DNA of 64,000 nt from Haloferula sp. BvORR071. GTDB lineage: Bacteria > Verrucomicrobiota > Verrucomicrobiia > Verrucomicrobiales > Akkermansiaceae. The stretch is from the NCBI RefSeq assembly GCF_000739615.1, contig NZ_BATP01000030.1:186001-250000 (forward strand), in the 5' to 3' direction. Every line of letters begins with the position of its first letter. Position 1 is the stretch's first letter. Positions 27,829 through 36,600 of the stretch are shown one piece after another. Under the pieces are notes generated by a model, which was not told the origin of the DNA, ran no database searches, and saw only the letters and a list, made by a program, of their open reading frames with translations. Both the position numbers and the translations under genes were made by a program.

Positions 27829-27915
27829 AACCGCGAAAAGACGCGAAATTTAAAAGGCAGGAACAGCCGGCACTCCGGCTGTTAGATTTCGCGGAGTTTC
27901 GCGTTTTTCGCGGTT
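27829..27915. terminator. Bidirectional terminator between convergent genes
   Basis: Three nested stems: aaccgcgaaaa (27829-27839) with ttttcgcggtt (27905-27915), cgcgaaa (27842-27848) with tttcgcg (27897-27903), and aacagccgg (27862-27870) with ccggctgtt (27875-27883) around cact. It fills the gap between the PNPOx gene and the end of the permease operon. Confidence 0.7.
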
Positions 27916-27918
27916 CAA

Positions 27919-28734
27919 TCAAAACTTCCCCCGAGTGAACGACTCCTCCGGCGGAGCAGTGCCCTCTTCCGAGTGATCCACCTCTAAAACGGGAATCGGG
28001 CCTTCGCCTTCATCCGGGAAGCGCATGGTTCCGGAGAGCTTCATCCAAGCTCCTTCCTTCACCTCCGGCACGCCGTCCTTGAAGCGAACGATGATCGGAA
28101 TCGCTTGGCTGTCCGCCGCGCAGCAGGTGATGAACAATCGGTAAATCCGCCGCTGCTTTGCACCACCCTCGGGGTCCTTCACCATCCGCCCCTCGGTCTC
28201 CACCGCCATGCCCTCCACCAAGCCCCGCATCTCCGGGTCGCCATTGCTGAAGAACAGCTCCATCAGGCTGAACTCATGGAAGCCGGCGCTATTCTTGGGA
28301 TGCTGCTTCTCGATGATCTCGCGGGTCAGCGTCGGAAGCATCGCTTCCAGCGCCGGTGTGCGGCTTTCCGAAGGTGCATCGTAGAGACCCTTGGCGGCCA
28401 GGGCTCCGGTGGAGAAGGCATCCTTGGTATTCATCACGCTGAAGCCCAGAGGCAGCAGCAGGATTGCCAGCGCCGCGATGGGATTCAGGTCCAGGCTCTC
28501 GTGATCGTGTGAATCCTCCGGCCCATGGTCATGACCGCAGGAGGCCGCTTGGGTCGCAGTGAGAAGGTTGAACAGGCCCACCACAATCAGTCCCAAACCA
28601 CCACCCAGGACCAGCGGATGGAAGTCCGCTGCGAGGTACTTCACGATCCGGCCGCTGGCATAGAAGTAGACCAGCACGCCGCCCCAGGTGGTGAGGGCGA
28701 CCGACGAGAGCAGGCGCTGAAACTTGGGATTCAT
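27919..28734 (-). CDS. TIGR03943/DUF1980 (YcgQ-like) permease-associated subunit
   Basis: Membrane-anchored partner of the permease encoded just upstream. The 271 residues start with two membrane helices (about 8-25 and 38-58), then a short His-rich stretch CGHDHGPEDSHDHES, another helix (about 85-101), and a soluble C-terminal domain with RRIYRLFITCCAADSQ and WMKLSGTM typical of the family. Its ATG overlaps the permease stop by four bases. A longer in-frame start lies inside the permease gene and is rejected. Function of such pairs is not established; metal or small-ion transport is suspected. Confidence 0.85.
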   Translation of the reverse strand: MNPKFQRLLSSVALTTWGGVLVYFYASGRIVKYLAADFHPLVLGGGLGLIVVGLFNLLTATQAASCGHDHGPEDSHDHESLDLNPIAALAILLLPLGFSVMNTKDAFSTGALAAKGLYDAPSESRTPALEAMLPTLTREIIEKQHPKNSAGFHEFSLMELFFSNGDPEMRGLVEGMAVETEGRMVKDPEGGAKQRRIYRLFITCCAADSQAIPIIVRFKDGVPEVKEGAWMKLSGTMRFPDEGEGPIPVLEVDHSEEGTAPPEESFTRGKF

Positions 28735-29816
28735 CGATTCGCGAGGTGGAAGATGATGGCCTGCCAGCCGATGGTCAGGGCGCCGATGCCGATGAAGAGG
28801 CCGATGGCCAGCCACAGGATGAAGCGGCGCTTGAGCACCGTTTGATAGAGGAAGAGTAGCTTGACGTCGAGCATCGGCCCGAAGACCAGGAAGGCCAGCT
28901 TCGCGCCGTAGGTGAACTTGGCCAGGGTCGCCGCGATGAAGGCGTCCGAGGTGCTGCAAAGGCTCAGCACAAAGGCGAGGACCATCAATGCTGCAGGGGC
29001 TGCCGTTTGATTGTCGGCCAGAGTGCCCAGCCACTTCGCACCCGGCGCGATGCCGGTGTTGAAGAGCGCGGTGATCGCCACGCCGATCGAGAAGTAAACG
29101 CCGACATCGACGAAATCCCGCATCGCCGAACGGAAGGCCGCCACCAGGCGATTGTCCCCGTGATCATGGTCGTGTCCGCAACCGTGGCCATGATCATGGC
29201 CGCAGCAGCCGTGTCCGTGCTTGTGATCATGATCATGCTCGCAGTGCTTGTGGGCGGCGGCAGGCTCCTCCTTCTCCAGGCTATCGAGCAGGCGCTGCCG
29301 CAGCACATGCCGGAGTGGGATCCGCAGCACGATCAGGCCGACCGCCACTGCAACCAGGAAGCCGAGGCCAAGCCGCGACCCGGCCATCACCCAACTGGTG
29401 GAGTAGGCTTGCCCGCCTAGGACCATCGTTCCGCTGAAGGCCTTCCAGGTGCTGAAAGCCGTGATCGGATTCACGATCGGCGCGGCCAGCATGTAGGTCA
29501 GCGCGCAGGAGACCGGCAGGCCCTTCTTCACCAGCCGCCGGATCACCGGCACCACCGCGCATTCGCAGACCGGCAGGATGATCCCCAGCAGACCGCAGAC
29601 GAGGATTGCCGGGAACTTCTTCTTCGGCAGCAGCCGGTCCATGGTCCCGGCCGGCAGATAGATATCGATGAAGCCGCTGATCAGCGTGCCCAACAGGATG
29701 AAGGGCGCGCCCTCAAAGAGGATGCTCAGGAAAGCAAAGGCGAAGTCCTGCTTTTGATCGGGCGACACCCCGGGAGGAAAGGTTTCCCCGCCGGGCCTGT
29801 CAAACCCGCTCGCCAT
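28731..29816 (-). CDS. DUF318/YcgR-like permease with histidine-rich loop
   Basis: Integral membrane protein of 361 residues from ATG 29816 (an alternative start is 29861). About eight to ten membrane segments are visible. The family motif is GIILPVCECAVVPVIRRLVKKG near residues 75-100, followed by AAPIVNPITAFSTW. The central cytoplasmic or periplasmic loop is extremely rich in His and Cys (HCEHDHDHKHGHG, CCGHDHGHGCG, HDHDHGDN), which suggests divalent metal binding. It overlaps the DCC gene upstream by 17 bases and the YcgQ-like gene downstream by 4, so the three form one operon. Confidence 0.87.
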   Translation of the reverse strand: MASGFDRPGGETFPPGVSPDQKQDFAFAFLSILFEGAPFILLGTLISGFIDIYLPAGTMDRLLPKKKFPAILVCGLLGIILPVCECAVVPVIRRLVKKGLPVSCALTYMLAAPIVNPITAFSTWKAFSGTMVLGGQAYSTSWVMAGSRLGLGFLVAVAVGLIVLRIPLRHVLRQRLLDSLEKEEPAAAHKHCEHDHDHKHGHGCCGHDHGHGCGHDHDHGDNRLVAAFRSAMRDFVDVGVYFSIGVAITALFNTGIAPGAKWLGTLADNQTAAPAALMVLAFVLSLCSTSDAFIAATLAKFTYGAKLAFLVFGPMLDVKLLFLYQTVLKRRFILWLAIGLFIGIGALTIGWQAIIFHLANR

Positions 29817-30216
29817 CCAGCAAGCGCTCGCGCAAGGCGGGGCTCGGCAACGAGCAAACATCGGCTTTGCCGAACCAGCGGTAGCGGTGGGCCGCGATGT
29901 AATCGTAAGCCCAATCGCGCAAGCCTCTCGGTATCAAGCGGCCGACCTCCGCGAGCAGAGCCCAGACTCCGCCCAAGGCACGCATGATCCGCAGCGCGCC
30001 CTCGGAGCGGTTGTAGGCACCCGTCCCATCCCGAATCACCACCGAGCTGAGTTTGGCGCTACCCGCTTGCTCCTCAATCTCGCGCCCCAGCGGCGTCTGC
30101 AAGGGCACGAAGCTCAGCCGCTTGTGCCGGTCGTGCTCGGCCAGGAAGCGGATGCTGCGGCTGCAGAACATGCACTCGCCGTCATAGGCTATCGTGATCG
30201 TTTCGCCCTCCGCCAT
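29800..30216 (-). CDS. DCC1-like thiol-disulfide oxidoreductase family protein (DUF393)
   Basis: Small thioredoxin-like protein of 138 residues. The family motif is YDGECMFCSRS with Cys15 and Cys18, followed by LSFVPLQTPLGREI, SVVIRDGTGAYNRSEGAL and AYDYIAAHRYRWFGKAD. The redox partner is unknown. It is the first gene of the minus-strand operon with the His-rich permease, and its stop lies inside the permease start region. A thiol protein beside a metal-binding permease is consistent with metal handling, but that is inference. Confidence 0.88.
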   Translation of the reverse strand: MAEGETITIAYDGECMFCSRSIRFLAEHDRHKRLSFVPLQTPLGREIEEQAGSAKLSSVVIRDGTGAYNRSEGALRIMRALGGVWALLAEVGRLIPRGLRDWAYDYIAAHRYRWFGKADVCSLPSPALRERLLDGERV

Positions 30217-30301
30217 GCGGCTACCCTAGCACACCCAAGTCCCGACGGGAAGCCCGTCACTCCCACCTAATAAATCCAAAGCCCGCCCCGTTCCCCCGAT
30301 T

Positions 30302-30760
30302 ATGAGGAAAAAATCCCCGCTCCGCCATCGCCGTGCTTCCAGCTCCGAAGTGAACCTCGGCTTCCAGATCGCCCCGATGATCGACGTGGTCTTCGTGATC
30401 CTGCTCTTCTTCATGGTCAAGGCCGCCTCCGTCCAAGAAGAGAAGGCCCACGTCACCAAGCTGCCCGGAATCGTCCCTTCCGTAGCTCCCATGCCCGACG
30501 AGATCGCGATCGCGGTCGGCGATGACGGTCAGGTTTATCTCAACGAAGATCCATCCGACGCCCCGGATTCCCGGAACCTGCCTCAACTTGCCGCCAATCT
30601 GGTCACGCTCAGGCAAGCGGCGGACGCGACCCAGAACAAGGTCCTGGTCACCATCTATGCGGATGAGATGGCCGAATACCAACGCGTGGTCGACGTCCTC
30701 GACGCCTTGACCCGGGCCAAGATCAGCGACGTCAGCTTCCAGATCGCTTCTGCCGACTGA
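30302..30760 (+). CDS. exbD: ExbD/TolR-family biopolymer transport protein
   Basis: Inner-membrane component of a proton-driven TonB-type motor. The 152 residues contain a basic N-terminal tail, one membrane helix (about 24-42) with the essential Asp28 in FQIAPMIDVVFVILLFFMVK, and a periplasmic domain. No ExbB/TolQ or TonB gene lies next to it, so the partner must be elsewhere. It is divergent from the DCC gene (85-base gap), and the LysR-type gene follows 40 bases downstream. Confidence 0.9.
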   Translation: MRKKSPLRHRRASSSEVNLGFQIAPMIDVVFVILLFFMVKAASVQEEKAHVTKLPGIVPSVAPMPDEIAIAVGDDGQVYLNEDPSDAPDSRNLPQLAANLVTLRQAADATQNKVLVTIYADEMAEYQRVVDVLDALTRAKISDVSFQIASAD

Positions 30761-30800
30761 AGTTAGGTTTTTGCGTGCCACTTCGCCGTGGCAGGCTTGA

Positions 30801-31679
30801 ATGCGGCGTGTGACGCCCAACCTGCATCATCTCGAGCTCTTCTATCATGTCGCACGCCACGGCGGCATCACCGCGGCCGCGCGCAGCATGCCGTATGGCA
30901 TCCAGCAGCCGGCAATCAGCGGCCAGATCGCAATCCTCGAGACCCAGCTCGGTGTCCGGCTTTTCCAGCGCCGCCCCTTCAAGCTAACTCCGGCTGGCCA
31001 CGATCTTTACGATTTCCTCTCCCCCTTCTTCGCCGCGCTGCCGGAGGTCTCCGCCCGGATCGCCGGCAAAGCTTCCCGCCGCCTGCGCCTCGCCGCACCG
31101 GCGACCATCATCCGCCGCCACATGCCCGATGTGCTGGCCGCGATGCGCAAGGAGAAGCCCGACCTTGAACTCAGCCTCGTCGATACTGACCAACGCGGTG
31201 CCTTCGACCTGTTGGAGCGCGAGGAAGTCGATTTCGCCGTCTGTGAGCTGGAATCCCGGCCACCCGCGGGCATCCGCACGGAGATCCTGATCTCCATGCC
31301 GCTGGTCCTGCTGGTGCCCAGCGGCTACAAGGTCGCGCGCTCCGGGATCCATGGGATGGCGGTGGATTTCCCGCTGATCCGCCCCTCCTCCGACACAGCC
31401 CTCGCCCGGATCTTCGCCAAGGGCTTGGCCAAGGCGCGTCTCGATTGGGCACCCCGGATCGAGGTCAACTCGCTGGAACTCGTGCACGCCTACGTCGCCG
31501 GCGGCTTCGGCGCCGGGCTCAGCGTCAAGGCCCCCGGGATCACCTTCCCCAAAGGTACCCAAGCATGGGAGATTCCCGACTGCCCCGAGCTCATCATCGC
31601 CGCCGCCTGGCGCGGCAAGATCGCGCCGCTTGCGGAGAAGGTGCTCGATGGGCTGCGAAAGCGGGCGAAGATGGGGTGA
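30801..31679 (+). CDS. LysR-family transcriptional regulator
   Basis: DNA-binding regulator of 292 residues. The winged HTH (about 6-65) reads LHHLELFYHVARHGGITAAAR, then QPAISGQIAILETQLGVRLFQRRPFKLT. The effector domain (about 90-290) has the usual substrate-binding-protein fold with LVLLVPSGYKV and VNSLELVHAYVAGGFG. No divergently transcribed target is adjacent, so the regulated genes are not evident. It is followed by a gene-free palindromic element. Confidence 0.9.
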   Translation: MRRVTPNLHHLELFYHVARHGGITAAARSMPYGIQQPAISGQIAILETQLGVRLFQRRPFKLTPAGHDLYDFLSPFFAALPEVSARIAGKASRRLRLAAPATIIRRHMPDVLAAMRKEKPDLELSLVDTDQRGAFDLLEREEVDFAVCELESRPPAGIRTEILISMPLVLLVPSGYKVARSGIHGMAVDFPLIRPSSDTALARIFAKGLAKARLDWAPRIEVNSLELVHAYVAGGFGAGLSVKAPGITFPKGTQAWEIPDCPELIIAAAWRGKIAPLAEKVLDGLRKRAKMG

Positions 31680-31697
31680 GGGGCATCATGATCCAGG

Positions 31698-31916
31698 AGC
31701 CCCAAAGGGGCGGCAAGGAGACAGCAAGCGCAGCCTTGGGTTCGTGCCCAAGCGGATGGCCCCCTGAAGTGGCGGCGCGGAGATCGAGGATAACAACATC
31801 CAGTGGAGTCACCACGCTCCTGGCCCCCAATTCAGGGGGCGTGAATTGCCGACGGCTTGACCCAGGGCTGCGCTAGCGCTTGCCCTGGGCTGTCTCCTTG
31901 CCGCCCCTTGGGGGCT
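31698..31916. repeat. Nested palindromic intergenic element without a gene
   Basis: Outer arms 31698-31724 and 31890-31916 match at 26 of 27 bases when one is reverse complemented. Inside are cttggg/cccaag (31735-31752), gccccctgaa (31759-31768) with ttcagggggc (31831-31840), and cccagggc/gccctggg (31861-31889). It fills the gap between the LysR gene and apbE and contains no credible ORF. It resembles a BIME or MITE. Confidence 0.75.
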
Positions 31917-31949
31917 TTTGATCGCATGCCGCCTCGCCAGCAGTGGAGA

Positions 31950-32882
31950 TCACTTCCTCACCACCACCCGCGTCGCGCCGAACTTAAGGCCCATGGCTTC
32001 AGCCTTGTCGGCGCCTACGACGCAGCCCGCAGTGTCCAAGGCATCGGCGATCGTGCCGCTCGGCGCGATCACACTGACCGCGACGTGCTCGGTCATGCCG
32101 AGGCCGGTCTTGGGATCGATGATGTGGGAGTAGCGCTTGCCCTCGATTTCGACGAACTGATGGAGATCGCCGGAGGTCGAAACCGCGCAGTTCGCCAGCT
32201 CCACCACTTCCTCCGGCTTCTCCAGATCAAAGGTTTGCAAGCCGACCCGCCATGCCGTCCTGCCCGGTGGCGGATCTCCCATCCGGAGGTCCCCGCCCGC
32301 GGCGACGCAGGTCTTCGGGAAGCCGCCCTTCTTCATCGCCTCGAACATCTTGTCGGCAGTGAAGCCCTTGGCGATGGCCCCGAGGTCGAGCTGCATGCCG
32401 GGCTTCTTGAGCAGGATCGTGCTGGTCTCGCGGTTCCACTCCGCATCCTGCCAGCCACAGGCGGCGCGCGCTTTTGCGAGCACTTCCGGATCCGGGAGCT
32501 TGCGGGTCTTGCGGGTCTCCCGCCAGAGCTTGGTGAGAGGGCCCAGGGTCGGATCAAAGGCACCCTCCGTCTCGCGGGCCTTGGTGAAGGAAGCGTCCAG
32601 CAGTTCCGCGAAGAGTGGTGAGACTTTTGTCGGATCGCCCGGCTTGAGCTTCATCAACTCGCTGTCCGCCAGATAGTCGGAGGCTATCTTGTTGATCTCC
32701 TCTCCCACTCCGAAAGCTTCCTCCGAAGCTTTCTTTGCGGCTTCCGGGTCCTCCCCGTAGCAGGTGATCTGGAAGAGCGTGCCCATGAGGGGGCGCTCGA
32801 AATGGAAGCGCTGTTCCTCGGCTTGAGCAGTAGCCGCGAAGAGGAGAAGCCCCAGAATCAATGTCCCGAATCCCTTCATCAT
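31950..32882 (-). CDS. apbE: Exported FAD:protein FMN transferase (ApbE family)
   Basis: Attaches FMN covalently to threonine of target flavoproteins outside the cytoplasm. The 310 residues begin with a signal peptide (MMKGFGTLILGLLLFAATAQA). Family motifs follow: RPLMGTLFQITCYG, LDLGAIAKGFTADKM, CVAAGGDLRMGD and the metal-binding IADALDTAGCVVG. Typical targets such as Nqr or Rnf subunits are not in the window. It starts immediately after the stop of the macro-domain gene (TGAATG), so the two are cotranscribed. Confidence 0.93.
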   Translation of the reverse strand: MMKGFGTLILGLLLFAATAQAEEQRFHFERPLMGTLFQITCYGEDPEAAKKASEEAFGVGEEINKIASDYLADSELMKLKPGDPTKVSPLFAELLDASFTKARETEGAFDPTLGPLTKLWRETRKTRKLPDPEVLAKARAACGWQDAEWNRETSTILLKKPGMQLDLGAIAKGFTADKMFEAMKKGGFPKTCVAAGGDLRMGDPPPGRTAWRVGLQTFDLEKPEEVVELANCAVSTSGDLHQFVEIEGKRYSHIIDPKTGLGMTEHVAVSVIAPSGTIADALDTAGCVVGADKAEAMGLKFGATRVVVRK

Positions 32883-33482
32883 TCAGTCGTAGAGCATTGC
32901 GGTGCGGTTGAGCTCACAGTGCATCCGCTGGGCCTCATTGAAGCTCCCCGGATAGCGATGCTCATCCAGCATCACCTCGCGGTAGGCTTTCGCCATCTGG
33001 GCTGCGGAAACTTCCGGCGCAAGGTGTCCAACGCCGGTGCCAAGCCCCGGAACTGCCACATGCTCAATGGCGATCTCTTCGCAGTGGGACTTCGCCGCAA
33101 TCAGGATCGCCTTCATCGCGAGGTAGGCATTCACGCTGGTCGTGATCCGCATCGGCACCCGCATCGTGGGCGCACAGATCAACCACGGCACGCGGACATC
33201 CTCGGTCGGGATGACCATTGCTTCACCCACTAGGAGTTCGCGCAGGGGGCGGGCTTGGATCGCCTTTTGGACCCGGGTCTGCAGATCCCAGCCGAAGCGG
33301 TCGGACAGCATATGATCGAGACCGCCATCCATGAAGCCGAAGGAATTCGCCGGGCTGACGATCGCATCGCAGGGCAGATGACAGATATCGGAACTGGCGA
33401 TCGCTACCCCGGGCAGGCCCTCGAAGGCATGCCGCCAAGCGTCGATCAGTCGGTCTTGCCGATCACAGAGCGTGATTTTCAC
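32883..33482 (-). CDS. Macro-domain (ADP-ribose-binding) protein
   Basis: Predicted to bind or hydrolyse ADP-ribose derivatives. The 199 residues show the macro-fold elements: AIVSPANSFGFMDGGLDHML for the ribose pocket, then AVPGLGTGVGHLAPEVSAAQM for phosphate binding. The start is taken as GTG 33482 because GAGGA lies 8 bases upstream and the protein then begins at the fold's first strand. The open frame continues to 33575 with unlikely sequence. Its stop abuts the start of apbE. Why these two are paired is not clear. Confidence 0.8.
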   Translation of the reverse strand: MKITLCDRQDRLIDAWRHAFEGLPGVAIASSDICHLPCDAIVSPANSFGFMDGGLDHMLSDRFGWDLQTRVQKAIQARPLRELLVGEAMVIPTEDVRVPWLICAPTMRVPMRITTSVNAYLAMKAILIAAKSHCEEIAIEHVAVPGLGTGVGHLAPEVSAAQMAKAYREVMLDEHRYPGSFNEAQRMHCELNRTAMLYD

Positions 33483-33688
33483 CGGGCCATCCTCAGGGCC
33501 GTGCCCGGGCCTTCCAAGCCCGGTTTTGCGCAAAAACCACGCAGAGGCGGCGGGCAGGGATCGGGAATCACGCATTAGTGAGGAAAGCCGTCAGATTCCG
33601 GCTTCGCGTCCCGTTGTCCCCGATCTTGGGAATTGCAGAAATTTCCATTGTGAACATCTTGTCACGCTTCGCACCCGGCCCACCCCTG

Positions 33689-36600
33689 ATGCAAAAACCC
33701 CTGCGCCTTCTCGGCCTGCCCTTACTGCTGCTCCTGCCTGCCGCCGCCAATCCGGTGATCACGGAGTTCATGGCCAGCAACCAAGCCACCATCGCCGATG
33801 AGGATGGTACCTTCGCGGACTGGATCGAGGTCCACAATCCGGACCCCACGCCGGTGTCGCTGGACCAGTGGTGCCTGACCGACAACGCGGCAGTTCCTAA
33901 CAAGTGGGTCTTCCCGGCCGTCACTCTTGCCCCCGGCGAGTTCAAGATCGTGTGGGCTTCCAGCAAGAACCGGCGGGTGCCCTCCGCGCCCTTGCACACG
34001 AATTTCTCGCTCTCGGCCGATGGCGAGTACCTCGCGCTGGTGCGGCCGGATGGCACGGTGGAGCAGAGCTTCGGTCCCGCCTTCCCGGCGCAAAGAGGAG
34101 ACGAGTCTTACGGCGCTCAATTCAATCGCACGACCTTGCTCGCGCCGGGGGTGCCCTTCCGCTACCAGGCACCGGCAAGCGCGGAGATTCCGGGGGCTGC
34201 CTGGAACCAGCCTGGTTTCGCGGACAGCGGCTGGTCACTTGGCAATTCCGGCTTCGGCCACGGGATCACTGTGCCGGGAATCACCGTCCGCCAGGTTTTC
34301 AGATCCAGCTTCTTCAACACTCTGGCGGACGCGGACGCGCTGCTCGCCCTGCCAGCCGGTAATCCCGCAATTCTCTCGGACACGACGGTGACCGCGGAGG
34401 TGGCGAACTATCTCGGTGAAGGGGGCGACGGCCACTTCGGCGAGAACAGCTCGCCGCCCGGCGGGTCGGGCGATGCCTATGCGATCAAGCTCACCGGCTT
34501 CGTCGAGATCCCCACCGCCGGCGTTTATACCTTCGGGACCAACACGGACGACGGGGTGCGCATCCGCATCGATGGCAGCAATCTCGTGGTCGACGACTCG
34601 AACCATGGTCCCCTGGACATGATGGGCAGCCGCAGCTTGAGCGCGGGGCCGCACAGCTTCGAGGTGGTGATGTTCCAAGGCAACGGCGGAAGCTGCCTCG
34701 AGTTCTTCGCCGCAGCGGGCAGCTACACCGCATTCAATGCCAACTTCCGCCTGGTGGGTGACACTGCGAATGGCGGCTTGGCCGCGACCACACTGCCGCA
34801 GGGCGCGGGCGGTCTGATCGGCACGAACACGCAATCGCTGTTCAGCGGCCGGGCGGACGCCTACTTCCGCGGTAGCTTCAACGCGACGGGACCGGGAAGC
34901 TTCAGCGCGCTATCGCTGGTCACGCACCACAACGACGGCTTTGTCGCTTGGCTGAACGGCACCCAGGTCGCCAGCCACAATGCGCCCGCCAATCCGGCCT
35001 TCGACTCCGTGGCGCTGTCGTCGCGGACGAATGAAGAGAGCCTGCGGCCGGTCGCCTTCAATCTAACATCACAACTGCCCGCACTGATCAATGGCGGCAA
35101 CCTGCTGGCGATCCAGGGGATAAAGAGCAGCATCGCTGACAGCAGCTTCCTGCTGACACCGGAGCTCTATGCCGGCTCGCTGATCCCTGGCTCCGCTTTC
35201 GCCTTCTACCGCGAGGGCAAGCCGACGCCGGGCTGGATCAATGGCACGCCGAGTTCGCTCGGCAAGATCCAGAACCTCAGCTTCAGCGCGGGCCGCGGTT
35301 TCTACACCGCGCCGGTGGCGGTGACCCTCAGCAGCGCCACGCCAGGAGTCACGATCCGCTACACCACCGATGGTTCCACGCCTTCCGCCACGACCGGCTT
35401 CGTCTACGGCGCCCCGCTCAATATCTCGGCCACGACCACCCTGCGGGCGATCGCGGTGAAGACCGGCTGGGAGAGCACGGAAATCGGCACGCAGACGTAC
35501 TTGTTCCTCAATGATGTGATCACCCAGCCGGCAGCCCCGGCGGGCTGGCCGACCACCAGCGGTACTTCGCAGGTGCTGAACTACGGCATGGATCCGGATA
35601 TCGTGAACAACGGGAATCCGGACATCGGCGGCGCGGCTTCCACCAAGGCGGCGCTCGCGGCGCTGCCATCCGTATCGATCGTCACCGACCTGCCGAATCT
35701 TTTCAACATCAACGGCTCGCAGGGCATCTACTCGAACCCTAACAGCCGCGGCTTCGCCTGGGAACGTCCGGCCTCGCTGGAATGGATCAGCCCGCCGGAT
35801 GCCCAGCATCCGAATGGCAAGAGCGAGTTCCAGATCAATGCGGGCCTGCGCCTGCGCGGCGGTTACTCGCGCTCGACCGACAATCCGAAGCATTCCTTCC
35901 GCTTCTTCTTCCGCAGCGATTATGGCGACGGGAAGCTGACCTACCCGCTCTTCGGCCACCACGGGGCGCAGGAGTTCGACAAAATCGATTTCCGCACCGC
36001 ACAGAACTACTCGTGGTCCTTCGGCGGGGATGACCGCAATACCTTCCTGCGCGAGGAGTCGACCCGCCAGACCCAGCTCGACATGGGCCAGCCGGGTTCG
36101 CATGTCCGCTACTTCCACCTCTATCTGAACGGCCAGTACTGGGGTCTCTACGATCTCGACGAGCGGACAGAAGCGGCCTTCGCCGAGACCTACATGGGCG
36201 GCGACAAGGACAAGTGGGACGTGATGAAGGCCGAGCAGGAGGCCGACTACGTGCTGGGTGCCACCGACGGTACCTTCGACGCCTGGCAAGACCTCTGGAA
36301 CAAGACCAAGGCCCATCGCGCCTCGCCGACGAATGCCAACTACTTCCGCCTGATGGGCAAGGCCGCCGACGGCGTGACGCCGAACGGCGAGCCGGTGCTG
36401 TTAGACACCGACAACCTGATCGACTACCTGATGCTGACCTTCTGGAGCGGCAATCTGGATGGCTGCACCTCCGAGTTCCTGGGCAACAACAAGGCGAACA
36501 ACTGGTTCGCCAGCCGGCGCCGCGTGGGCAACCCGGGTGAAGGCTTCCGCTTCTTTGCGCACGACTTCGAGCACACGTTCCTGGATGTGAATACGGACCG

